Source of the DNA: Gordonia neofelifaecis NRRL B-59395
GTDB lineage: Bacteria > Actinomycetota > Actinomycetes > Mycobacteriales > Mycobacteriaceae
DNA length: 64,000 nt
Direction: 5' to 3'
NCBI RefSeq assembly: GCF_000192435.1
Contig: NZ_AEUD01000007.1
Coordinates: 62,001 to 126,000 of the forward strand
The notes below the pieces were generated by a model. It ran no database searches. It was not told where the DNA came from and saw nothing but the letters and a program-made list of their open reading frames with translations. The number at the start of each line of letters is the position of its first letter. Positions within the stretch are counted from its first letter, which is position 1. The position numbers and the translations under genes were made by a program. This document shows, piece after piece, positions 18,211 through 24,775 of this stretch.

Positions 18211-18605
18211 TCCGGCGGCCCCGCGCGCCCGTCTCGGCAGCGTGCGCCGCCGAAGTCGTCGGCGATGGTCGCGGCCAGTTCGACGAATGCGCGGCGGGTC
18301 GACTTGTTCAGCAGTTCCAGATCGATGTCTGCGCCCTCGGCGAGGTGGTCGTCGAAGTCGATGGCGTGCACCGCGCGGCAACGCGTGAGGAAGTGCTGGG
18401 ACAGCTGCTCGACATCGATCGTCGACGCGCCGGGCCGGGCCGAGCTGAGGACGACGACGCTGCGTTGGATCAGGTGGCCGTAGCCGTGCCCCGCCAGCCA
18501 GTCGAGAGTCGAGCCGCAACTGCGGGCGCCGTCGAGTGCGGGGGAGCTGACCAGCACGAGCGCGTCCGCGGTGTCGAGGACGCCGCGCATCGCGGAGTGG
18601 CTCAT
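18192..18605 (-). pseudogene. MinD/ParA-like ESX-associated ATPase, 3' fragment (split by integration)
   Basis: This encodes the C-terminal third of a MinD/ParA-type ATPase. Reading left from the 9-bp repeat at 18597-18605 the frame gives MSHSAMRGVLDTADALVLVS and ends GPPDQIDFM. The N-terminal two thirds lie at 27793-28605, on the other side of the integrated element. Joining the fragments across the shared GTGGCTCAT restores the continuous family sequence DCGTGMSH/SAMRGVLDTADALVLV and about 405 residues. An ATG six bases inside the element could fortuitously start this fragment (to 18611), but it lacks the P-loop and should be inactive. Excision would repair the gene. Confidence 0.88.
18597..18605. 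other. attL core
   Basis: GTGGCTCAT is shared with 27793-27801. Host minD sequence lies to the left, element sequence to the right. An inverted-repeat arm, AAGCGCTAT (18623-18631), follows inside the element and matches ATAGCGCTT (27780-27788) at the other end, as expected for the two halves of attP. Confidence 0.8.
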
Positions 18606-18607
18606 AC

Positions 18608-18636
18608 CCATGACTCACGCTAAAGCGCTATATACT
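18608..18636 (+). promoter_or_regulatory. Integrase promoter giving a leaderless mRNA
   Basis: TATACT at 18631-18636 is a near-consensus -10 box and ends seven bases before the integrase ATG (18644). Transcription would therefore start at or next to the start codon. No ribosome site is present. The -35 region is weak (around 18608-18614) and lies within the attP arm, just after the core. Confidence 0.55.
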
Positions 18637-18643
18637 CGCGGCC

Positions 18644-20017
18644 ATGACCAGCACGAACGCGCGGCGCGCGGCAATCTACACCCGGATCTCACTAGACGCG
18701 TCGGGGGACGGGCTCGGCGTGACACGCCAGGAGGAGGACGCGCGGGCCATCGTGTCGTCACGCGGCTGGGAGGTCGCCGGGGTCTGGTCGGACAACTCCA
18801 TCTCGGCGTCGGACGCGCGCAAGGTTCGGCCGGGATATGACGCGCTGGTCAAGGCCTACGACGCCGGAGCGTTCGACGCGCTGGTCTGCTACGACCTGGA
18901 CCGGCTCACGCGCCAGCCGCGGCAACTGGAGGACTGGATCGACGCGGCCGAGGCCTCCGGCCTGGCGCTGGTGACCACGAACGGTGAGGCCGATCTGACT
19001 ACCGACGCCGGTCGGCTGTTCGCCAGGATCAAGGCCGCGGTGGCGCGCGCCGAGGTGGAGCGTAAGTCCGCCCGCCAGAAACGCGCCGAGATCCAGCGCG
19101 CGCGGTCCGGTAAGGCCCCGGTCAAGGGTCACCGTCTCACCGGGTATGAGCTCGGTGGACGGGTCATCGAATCCGAGGCCGCGATTGTCCGGCGGATCTT
19201 CGCGGAGTTCCTGGCCGGGGGAGCGGTCCACGGTATCGCCACGCGGCTGGAGACCGAGGGTGTGCCGACGCGGAGCGGGCGGCGGTGGAATCCGGCCACG
19301 GTCACCACCATCCTCAAGAACCCGCGCTACGTCGGCCGCGTGGTCTATGACGGCCAGGTCCTAGAGGGTGTCGTGGGCCAGTGGGAGCCCATCATCGACT
19401 CCGCGGACTTTGACCTGGTGCAAGCCAAGTTCAATGACCCGGCGCGTAAGGCTCTGAAAGTGTCCACGGCCCGGAAACACCTGGGCTCGGGCCTGTACAG
19501 GTGCGCGGAGTGCGGCGGCCCCATGAAGCTCAAGGGTGGACGGTCCTATCAGTGCCTCGGGCACGTCTCCAGGCTCCAGGCCGTGGTGGACGACTATGTC
19601 CTGGAGGTCATAGCCGAGCGGCTCCGCCAGGCCGACGCCTCGGAGCTCCTGGCACCAGAGGAGGCCGACCTGGAGCCTCTGGTGGCCGAGGCCGAGCGGC
19701 TCCGGTCGCGTATCGCGGTGGTCGATGAGGAGTACATGGCCGACCTCATCGACGCGCGGCTACGCCGGGACAAGGTGGCCAGGCTCCAGGCCGAGCTCAC
19801 CGAGCTGGACGGCAAGCTGGCCAGCCACCGGACGGGCTCGGCACTTGGCGGCGTCCTTGCCAGCCCGGACCCGGCCGCGGCGTTCTTGTCGTCGGGTCTC
19901 ATGGCCCAGCGCGCCATCATCGACTCCCTAGCCGAGGTCCGGCTACACCGAGGTGTCAAGGGCCGCAACGTGTTTGACCCCGAGAGCGTGAGTGTCATCT
20001 GGCGCGGAACCGACTAG
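18644..20017 (+). CDS. int: Large serine recombinase (integrase)
   Basis: Site-specific recombinase that joins attP and attB, and with a directionality factor reverses the reaction. It has 457 residues. The resolvase-type catalytic domain (1-150) has the nucleophile in AAIYTRIS (Ser16) and the arginine motif CYDLDRLTRQPRQLEDWI. The recombinase domain (about 165-265) contains VHGIATRLETEGVPTRSGRR. A zinc ribbon (CAECGGPMKLKGGRSYQC) precedes a coiled-coil segment near 360-400. The attL core is 39 bp upstream, the usual arrangement. It is probably translated from a leaderless message. Confidence 0.95.
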   Translation: MTSTNARRAAIYTRISLDASGDGLGVTRQEEDARAIVSSRGWEVAGVWSDNSISASDARKVRPGYDALVKAYDAGAFDALVCYDLDRLTRQPRQLEDWIDAAEASGLALVTTNGEADLTTDAGRLFARIKAAVARAEVERKSARQKRAEIQRARSGKAPVKGHRLTGYELGGRVIESEAAIVRRIFAEFLAGGAVHGIATRLETEGVPTRSGRRWNPATVTTILKNPRYVGRVVYDGQVLEGVVGQWEPIIDSADFDLVQAKFNDPARKALKVSTARKHLGSGLYRCAECGGPMKLKGGRSYQCLGHVSRLQAVVDDYVLEVIAERLRQADASELLAPEEADLEPLVAEAERLRSRIAVVDEEYMADLIDARLRRDKVARLQAELTELDGKLASHRTGSALGGVLASPDPAAAFLSSGLMAQRAIIDSLAEVRLHRGVKGRNVFDPESVSVIWRGTD

Positions 20018-20033
20018 ACCACCGACGCCGACA

Positions 20034-20072
20034 ACGATGGCCCCAGATCTCGATGAGGTCCGGGGCCATCGT
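20034..20072. terminator. Bidirectional terminator between integrase and the structural genes
   Basis: ACGATGGCCCC at 20034-20044 pairs perfectly with 20062-20072. It lies between the convergent ends of the integrase (+) and the 191-residue gene (-), 17 bp after the former and 8 bp after the latter. Confidence 0.65.
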
Positions 20073-20080
20073 CGTCGTCC

Positions 20081-20656
20081 CTACAGGAGCGGGTAGGTCT
20101 CCCCACGCGCGCACGACGGGCACGGGACACCGGGCCGGATCTCGTGCCGGAGTCGCATGGGAGCGGTCCGTCCGAGCGGGTGGGCCATCTTGCCCACGGG
20201 GACGTGTCCGGTGGCTCCCACGACGGTCTGGGACCCCGAGGCCGCGTCCCGGCGTGCGGACCCCGACACCAACCCCGGCTCATGGCCGTCCGAGGAGATC
20301 AGACGGGCGGCGGGCCTCCCGGTCCGGCGTCGTCGCTCGGCGGCCTGTTCGCGGGTCGGCCCGCTCCGGGCCTGGAGCTCGTCCAGCGCGGCCTTGGACG
20401 CCGACGCGCGGGCCTCGGCGGCCTGGCCCCGTGTGGGACCTCGGCGTCCCTGGATCTCGGCCAGCTTGCGCGCCGAGGCCTGGGCGCGCTTGTCGTCCCC
20501 GATCCGGCCACCGTCGCGGAGCCCGAACGGCTCGTCCACCAGCTTGATGTCCGGGAGCGGTCCGGGGAGGTTGATCCCGAGGCGGATACGTCCGCCGGAG
20601 ATCCCACCGGAGAACATGCCGCCGATGGAGAGCCCATCGTCACCCCATAGGCCCAT
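20081..20656 (-). CDS. Element protein of unknown function (191 aa), downstream of capsid gene
   Basis: Not recognised as a known family. The Gly/Ile-rich start MGLWGDDGLSIGGMFSGGIS looks like a short membrane- or capsid-interacting segment. A helical Ala/Arg/Gln-rich middle follows, with an imperfect internal repeat (RRGPTRGQAAEAR and RSGPTREQAAERR). The C-terminus has a single CxxC (CPSCARGE) that could bind metal. ATG 20656 has a strong GAGGAGG site. It is the last minus-strand gene of the element, after the capsid gene and its hairpin, so a structural, scaffold-like or decoration role is possible but is inferred from position only. Confidence 0.7.
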   Translation of the reverse strand: MGLWGDDGLSIGGMFSGGISGGRIRLGINLPGPLPDIKLVDEPFGLRDGGRIGDDKRAQASARKLAEIQGRRGPTRGQAAEARASASKAALDELQARSGPTREQAAERRRRTGRPAARLISSDGHEPGLVSGSARRDAASGSQTVVGATGHVPVGKMAHPLGRTAPMRLRHEIRPGVPCPSCARGETYPLL

Positions 20657-20679
20657 GGCGGGCCTCCTCTCAAGTCAGA

Positions 20680-20718
20680 CACCAGCGGCCCCGGAGGATC
20701 TCCCCGAGGCCGCTGGTG
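20680..20718 (-). terminator. Hairpin after the capsid gene
   Basis: CACCAGCGGCC (20680-20690) pairs perfectly with 20708-20718. It lies between the capsid stop and the 191-residue gene, where it could cap or attenuate the capsid transcript. Confidence 0.5.
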
Positions 20719-20737
20719 GTCATTGTGCGGTGGTCGG

Positions 20738-21937
20738 TCAGGCGGCCGAGGTGTCGATCTTGACGATGGCCTCGGGGCGGCTCACGCCGACCTCGAACCG
20801 ACCCTCAAGGCGGCACCGGACCGCGTTCTTGGTGAAGTCGTCGCCGGTGCGGTCCCACTCGGTGCGGACGGTCGCGCCGGTGTCGGCGTAGATTTTGACC
20901 GAGTCGTCCGAGAGGAGGAACGCCTCCCCGGCGTCGAGCTGGGTCGAGACGACGACGCGGACGCCCCAGAGCCGCGACTCGGCCGGGTCGAACGGGCCCG
21001 ACTTGTTCACGAACTCACCCGAGCCCGAGGTGGTGGCCAGGTCGATGGTCTCCAGGTCGGACGGGCTCACGACGAACACCTGGGGGTTGTAGCCGAGGTT
21101 CACCACAGCGGTGACGGCCTTACGCGTGGTGCGGAACAGGTCCGTATCGAACGTGACGGCCTGGACGCCCGACTCCTGGGCGATCCCGTGCAGGTGGGAC
21201 GCGGTGCCGTCGCCGTAGAACAGTTCACGCTCCAGCGCGGCCATGAGGCCGAACTGGAGCTCGGTGTCCACGAAGTCCCGGAGCGCGGGCACGTCGATGA
21301 TGTCGTACTCCTGGAGCGGCTCGGAGAGGTGAGCCAACACCTTGCGGGTACGGTCCACCGGGGTCACGCCGTACGTGCTGGTCGGCTTGGTGGCACCGGC
21401 GGCGACCACCGCGGCGTTGTTGGTGCGGCTGGTCTGGCGCATGTACCGCACGGCCGGGGCCGAGGCACCGATGACCGGGACGACATCCAGGACGGTGGTC
21501 GGCCGTCCCATCGGAGCCAGGCCGGGGTCCACGACGTGAACCTCGGTGCCACCGGCGGCGGTGAGGCTCTTACCCTCACGGGCGGCCGAGATCTTGGCGG
21601 CCATGCCCTCGGCGGCGGCCTTGATGGCGCGGCCGGTGAGGTACCCCTTGACCGAGCCACCGAGGCCCGCGCCGAGGGTGCCCTCGTCGTGGTTGATCCG
21701 GCGCGCGTCGCCGCTGTCACCGGCGGCCCGACGCTCGGCGCGGGACTTGAGCTCGGCGTCGATGGCGTGGGCGTGGTTGACGATCCGGCCCGCGCGTTCG
21801 ATGTCCGCACCGCTCTTGCGCTCCTTGGCAACGAACGCGTTGCCCTCCTTGAGCAGCTCGGCGCGGCGCGCGCGGAGCTGGTCATCGGACTGGTCGAGGA
21901 AGTTGAGGCGGCCGTCCTGGCCGAGGAAGTTAGTCAC
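20738..21937 (-). CDS. HK97-fold phage major capsid protein
   Basis: Predicted to form the icosahedral shell. It has 399 residues from GTG 21937 (MTNFLGQDGRLNFLDQSDDQ), six bases after GGAGG; the open frame continues upstream without a usable site. Residues 1-65 are a charged helical delta-like domain. The capsid fold follows, with the family segments AVRYMRQTSRTNNAAVVAAG, VLAHLSEPLQEYDIIDVPAL, LERELFYGDGTASHLHGI, SRLWGVRVVVSTQLDAGEAF and CRLEGRFEVGVSRPEAIVKI. No prohead protease, portal or terminase gene accompanies it, so particle formation without help from another phage is doubtful. An encapsulin-like use is possible but the sequence is closer to phage capsids. Confidence 0.93.
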   Translation of the reverse strand: MTNFLGQDGRLNFLDQSDDQLRARRAELLKEGNAFVAKERKSGADIERAGRIVNHAHAIDAELKSRAERRAAGDSGDARRINHDEGTLGAGLGGSVKGYLTGRAIKAAAEGMAAKISAAREGKSLTAAGGTEVHVVDPGLAPMGRPTTVLDVVPVIGASAPAVRYMRQTSRTNNAAVVAAGATKPTSTYGVTPVDRTRKVLAHLSEPLQEYDIIDVPALRDFVDTELQFGLMAALERELFYGDGTASHLHGIAQESGVQAVTFDTDLFRTTRKAVTAVVNLGYNPQVFVVSPSDLETIDLATTSGSGEFVNKSGPFDPAESRLWGVRVVVSTQLDAGEAFLLSDDSVKIYADTGATVRTEWDRTGDDFTKNAVRCRLEGRFEVGVSRPEAIVKIDTSAA

Positions 21938-22172
21938 TGGGACCTCCGGGAAGTTGGGAGATCCACCCGGCCCGCGTGGCCCTGGAGGAGCAGCACGCGG
22001 GCCGGGTGAACCGTTCAAGGGGTGCAGCACTCCCGGAAGCGGCGGCGGCGTGGTCGGTCTGACATCGACGCCCGGAGGGCTCGGAGACGGACCCGCAACG
22101 TCCAGCGGCATAGCCTGGCGAGCGGTGGCGTCGGCGTGTTCGCCTCGGCCACCCACGACGATACAGGCCACG
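21938..22172. other. Capsid gene leader, no gene seen
   Basis: No gene was recognised in this 235-bp stretch between the capsid start and the hairpin at 22173-22228. The frame is open on the minus strand, but it is Pro/Gly-rich and has no ribosome site. It probably holds the capsid promoter and a long leader. Confidence 0.5.
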
Positions 22173-22228
22173 ACGCCCACCGTCACGGAACATGTTGCGG
22201 GACAGCGTGTTCCGTTGACGGTGGGCGT
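22173..22228 (-). terminator. Long stem-loop after the 84-residue gene
   Basis: About 22 bp on each side (22173-22194 and 22206-22228) pair with one bulge. It begins 17 bp past the minus-strand stop at 22245 and most likely ends that transcript before the capsid gene. Its inner edge includes GTTGACG/CGTCAAC (22214-22220/22226-22232), related to the operator-like motif elsewhere in the element. Confidence 0.6.
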
Positions 22229-22244
22229 CAACTTGGTGGGGTGG

Positions 22245-22499
22245 TCAGTCGATGAGCGTGAACCCGGCCGAGGCCAGCACCAGCCGCGCCGACCCTCGGG
22301 CTCGGACCTCCTGGCGGCGGCCGTCGTCGTCCCACCACGTCACCGTGAGCGGGTCGGTCCGGCGTCGGTACTCCGAGACGATGACGCGCGTCCCGTCGTC
22401 GGTCACGTACTCCTCGTGATCGTGGTGTCCGACGCCGCGGACGTGGTGGGTTGAGGTCACGCCGGTGGACCGGACCGGGACCAGCTCGGCGGCGGTCAT
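22245..22499 (-). CDS. Element protein of unknown function (84 aa)
   Basis: A small His- and Arg-rich protein starting MTAAELVPVRSTGVTSTHHV, with the segment RTDPLTVTWWDDDGRRQEVR. It is probably an all-beta fold but is not recognised as a family. The ATG at 22499 overlaps the stop of the 79-residue gene (ATGA), so the two are translationally coupled. A long hairpin follows its stop. Position between the early-type genes and the capsid gene gives no clear hint of function. Confidence 0.65.
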   Translation of the reverse strand: MTAAELVPVRSTGVTSTHHVRGVGHHDHEEYVTDDGTRVIVSEYRRRTDPLTVTWWDDDGRRQEVRARGSARLVLASAGFTLID

Positions 22500-22735
22500 C
22501 GGGTGGCCTCGGCGTCCAGGCACGCGGCGGCCAGGATCTCGGCGTCCGCGGGCGTCATCCGGTCCGCGGCCATCTGGCCGAGCGCGACGGCCACGGCCTG
22601 GAGGCCGCCGAGGCCGCGGGACGTGCTGGCCTCGGTGAGCGCGCGGAACGCCGAGTCCAGGTCCTCGTCTGTGAGGGCCAGGACGACACGGGCGGCGTAG
22701 GAGATGGTGCGGTCTTGCTTGCTGTTCTCGGCCAC
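22496..22735 (-). CDS. Element protein of unknown function (79 aa)
   Basis: A small helical protein (MAENSKQDRTISYAARVVLA, ending AEILAAACLDAEATR) without a recognised family. GTG 22735 has an AAGGAGG site six bases upstream. It is the first gene of a two-gene unit. Two direct repeats of GTGTTGACGC lie 26-80 bp upstream of its start, so it is likely controlled by the element's regulator. Confidence 0.68.
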   Translation of the reverse strand: MAENSKQDRTISYAARVVLALTDEDLDSAFRALTEASTSRGLGGLQAVAVALGQMAADRMTPADAEILAAACLDAEATR

Positions 22736-22760
22736 GGTGGGCCTCCTTGTCTGTTGGGCC

Positions 22761-22815
22761 GGTGTTGACGCCGGCCGTTAGCTTGTCGGGGTGAAACGTG
22801 TTGACGCTGGCCGTT
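22761..22815. promoter_or_regulatory. Pair of GTGTTGACGC direct repeats (operator-like)
   Basis: GTGTTGACGCCGGCCGTT (22762-22779) and GTGTTGACGCTGGCCGTT (22798-22815) are 18-bp direct repeats differing at one base and spaced 36 bp apart. The core motif recurs as a palindrome at 27740-27764. They lie upstream of the 79-residue gene. Confidence 0.6.
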
Positions 22816-22877
22816 TTTCAAACGCCAGCTGACCGGCGGACCTGGGGAGGAGGGCGTGGCCGCGTGATCGTCACCCC

Positions 22878-23186
22878 CTACCCCTCCCGGCCGTGCGCCA
22901 CGCCGAGGGTGGAGCACTCACGGACCAGGCCGCGGAGCAGATCGGCGGCCCGCGCCGTGCGGGTCCGTCCGCAATCGCACCGGCAGAGCCAGCGACCACC
23001 TCCAGCGACAGGCTCGGCGGCCACCAAGCGGCCAAAGCGCTGGCCGGTGAGATCCCGCCGACGCCTCGGGACCGCGCCGGTTGGGGACCCGGTACGCCAG
23101 TTGCGCGCGTAGTGGGTCGAACACCAGCCACCACGGCCAGGGGCCGCCGGACGGTCGCACTCGGCAACCGAACATGTGCCGGTCAT
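22878..23186 (-). CDS. Cys-rich zinc-module protein, AP2/HNH-associated type (102 aa)
   Basis: Starts MTGTCSVAECDRPAAPGRGG from ATG 23186 behind AGGAGG. Residues 5-35 hold a C-x4-C...C-x2-H module (CSVAEC ... WCSTH). Residues 50-85 have DLTGQRFGRLVAAEP followed by WLCRCDCG, a combination found at the N-termini of phage AP2/HNH-type proteins. The nuclease or AP2 domain itself is absent, so it is probably a small DNA-binding protein. The start overlaps the stop of the WhiB-type gene (ATGA). The zinc module is the same type as the two in that upstream protein. Confidence 0.75.
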   Translation of the reverse strand: MTGTCSVAECDRPAAPGRGGWCSTHYARNWRTGSPTGAVPRRRRDLTGQRFGRLVAAEPVAGGGRWLCRCDCGRTRTARAADLLRGLVRECSTLGVAHGREG

Positions 23187-24091
23187 CGTCGGTGCCTCCT
23201 GGCTCGGTTCTTCTTGCGGTGGATGTTGGGGCGGACGCGAGAGCGCGCGCCACGCTTGCGCGGCGGTGGGTCGCCGGGGTCTCGGGGACTCCGCCGGAGC
23301 GGGCCGAGTAGTTGGTCCCTCGGCTGGTCGGGGTCCCGGTGCAAGCGCATGTTGTGGGCCTGGCACAGACCGTTTGCCCACGCGGGCTTAGAGCACCCAC
23401 GCCCGAGGCACCGGCGGACCCACGCCGTGGTGTGCCAGACCGGACGCCGAGGCCGCGGTGAGCGCACGGGCTCGGGGTCCACGCTCGGCGGCGGCGGCGG
23501 TGGTGGCTCGGGGTCCACGCGCTCGCGCTCGGGCTCGGGACGCGGGAGCGGCTCACCGAGCGGCCGGAGCATGATGTACCTCGGCTGGTCGGGATGTCTC
23601 CTCATCCGCGCCGCGTGGGACGCGCACAGGCCCGACCGGACCGCCGGACGGTCACACTCCCGACCGAGGCACGGCTCCGGCTTGGGCTTGGGCTTGGGTG
23701 GTCGCGGAGGCTTGGGTGGTCGCGGCTCGGGGTCGGGGTCCGGTATGCCCGCGCGTCGTTGGTCCCAGCGGCGGACACCCGCGAACGGGTCGGAGTGGAC
23801 ATCGGCCAGCGGACCCCGAGGCCGACGATGGCCGTTGAGCCCGCTCGCCCACTCCCAACACCGTCCGCGCGCCGGACACCCGACACAAATGGACTTGACG
23901 GCCGCCCACCTCTCCCTGTCGGTGAGCCCGAGCTCGGACGCCGGGACATCCGGGTCATAGAGCTTGGGCTCCGAGGTACACGCGGCACCGCGGAGGTCGG
24001 CGGTCCCGCGCAAGATCTCGGCCGCCAAGGCCACCGGGCCATCGAAACGGCGCGGCGGGGTCCGTCGTCGCGCGGAGATGGTCTCGGTCAC
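23183..24091 (-). CDS. WhiB-type protein fused to two zinc modules
   Basis: A 302-residue protein. Residues 30-85 match the WhiB iron-sulfur domain with cysteines at 38, 69, 72 and 78 (spacing Cx30CxxCx5C; AVKSICVGCPARGRCWEWA). Canonical WhiB proteins are only 80-130 residues. Here Pro-rich linkers carry two C-x4-C-x8-C-x2-H modules (CLGRECDRPAVRSGLCASH and CLGRGCSKPAWANGLCQAH) and a strongly basic Arg/Lys tail. WhiB proteins regulate transcription by binding sigma-A, and phage WhiB homologues are known to interfere with host WhiB2. A host- or helper-directed regulator is inferred. GTG 24091 overlaps the upstream stop. Confidence 0.85.
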   Translation of the reverse strand: MTETISARRRTPPRRFDGPVALAAEILRGTADLRGAACTSEPKLYDPDVPASELGLTDRERWAAVKSICVGCPARGRCWEWASGLNGHRRPRGPLADVHSDPFAGVRRWDQRRAGIPDPDPEPRPPKPPRPPKPKPKPEPCLGRECDRPAVRSGLCASHAARMRRHPDQPRYIMLRPLGEPLPRPEPERERVDPEPPPPPPPSVDPEPVRSPRPRRPVWHTTAWVRRCLGRGCSKPAWANGLCQAHNMRLHRDPDQPRDQLLGPLRRSPRDPGDPPPRKRGARSRVRPNIHRKKNRARRHRR

Positions 24092-24450
24092 CGGCGGCCG
24101 TCCTCGGCGTCGATGATGTTGGCGCGGAGGCGCTCGGCGGCCCGGTACCCGTCATGCTCGGCCAGTTCGATCTCGGTAGGCGGGACCGTCTCCTTGTACG
24201 TCTCGCACGCCGAGCGGTCACCGATGAAGAGGACACGGTCAAGGGAGTCCCTCGTGAGGTGGTCGGTGTACCCCGTTCCATCGACCACGATGGGTTCTCC
24301 CATCGACGGATGACGGTCCTCGAACGCCCACCCGATGACCCGGAGGATCTGGAGTTCCGGCACCTTGTCGTCCGCGCCGCGGGACGGGGTGGTGAGTACG
24401 AGCGCCCAGGTATCCGAGGCTCCGATGATGGCGTAGTTCGATCCGTTCAC
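24088..24450 (-). CDS. Element protein of unknown function (120 aa)
   Basis: A 120-residue protein starting MNGSNYAIIGASDTWALVLT from GTG 24450, nine bases after AAGGAG. It has the segments LQILRVIGWAFEDRHPSMGE and IVVDGTGYTDHLTRDSLDRV, an alpha/beta pattern with no recognised family. It is the first gene after the iteron region and overlaps the WhiB-type gene (GTGA), so it starts a three-gene unit with that gene and the zinc protein. Confidence 0.68.
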   Translation of the reverse strand: MNGSNYAIIGASDTWALVLTTPSRGADDKVPELQILRVIGWAFEDRHPSMGEPIVVDGTGYTDHLTRDSLDRVLFIGDRSACETYKETVPPTEIELAEHDGYRAAERLRANIIDAEDGRR

Positions 24451-24492
24451 GGTGTTGTTCTCCTTGTTCGGTGTGAGTAGGTCCCCGAGGCT

Positions 24493-24768
24493 TTGGGGAG
24501 GTTGGAAGTGGAGTTGTTGAGAGTCGTTCGTTGCCCTACCTCCCGACCTCCCCACCGTTGGCCCTCTCTATAAGAGAGAGGGACCGTGCGGCCGGGTGGT
24601 TTGGGGAGGTCCCGGGAGGTCCCGGGAGGTGGTGGTGATTTTTGATTGTTTGTGCTGGTAGGCCTCGGTTTTGACCTCCCGGGTTGACCTCCCGGGTTGA
24701 CCTCCCGGGACCTCCCCGGGAGGTGGGCCTGTTTGGGGAGGTCATCCGGGAGGTCAATCGGGGAGGTC
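24493..24768. repeat. GGGAGGTC iteron array, probable replication origin of the element
   Basis: The 325-bp gap 24451-24775 has no gene. Eleven copies of GGGAGGTC or its one-mismatch form lie within 24604-24768. Seven are direct (24604, 24614, 24624, 24718, 24736, 24748, 24761) and four inverted (24673, 24686, 24699, 24709); three of the inverted ones sit in a 13-bp repeat GACCTCCCGGGTT. Outlying copies occur near 24493 and at 24545. An A/T-richer tract (24636-24652) sits between the blocks. A hairpin, CCCTCTCT/AGAGAGGG, is at 24562-24582. Placement against the RepA-like gene supports an iteron origin. Confidence 0.7.
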
Positions 24769-24775
24769 AGGAGCC

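Noticed and set aside
18597-18605. tRNA gene as integration target
   Set aside because: No tRNA is present at either end; the repeat lies within a protein-coding gene that rejoins in frame.
20738-21937. Encapsulin nanocompartment shell instead of a phage capsid
   Set aside because: The N-terminal delta-like domain and motif series are those of phage HK97 capsids, and no cargo enzyme is adjacent. Not fully excluded.
22173-22232. Additional full operator of the GTGTTGACGC type
   Set aside because: Only the GTTGACG/CGTCAAC part matches, and it is part of a long stem-loop following a stop codon, so a terminator explains it better.
24493-24768. CRISPR array
   Set aside because: Units are 8-13 bp, in both orientations, with irregular 2-50-bp spacing and no unique spacers; iterons fit better.
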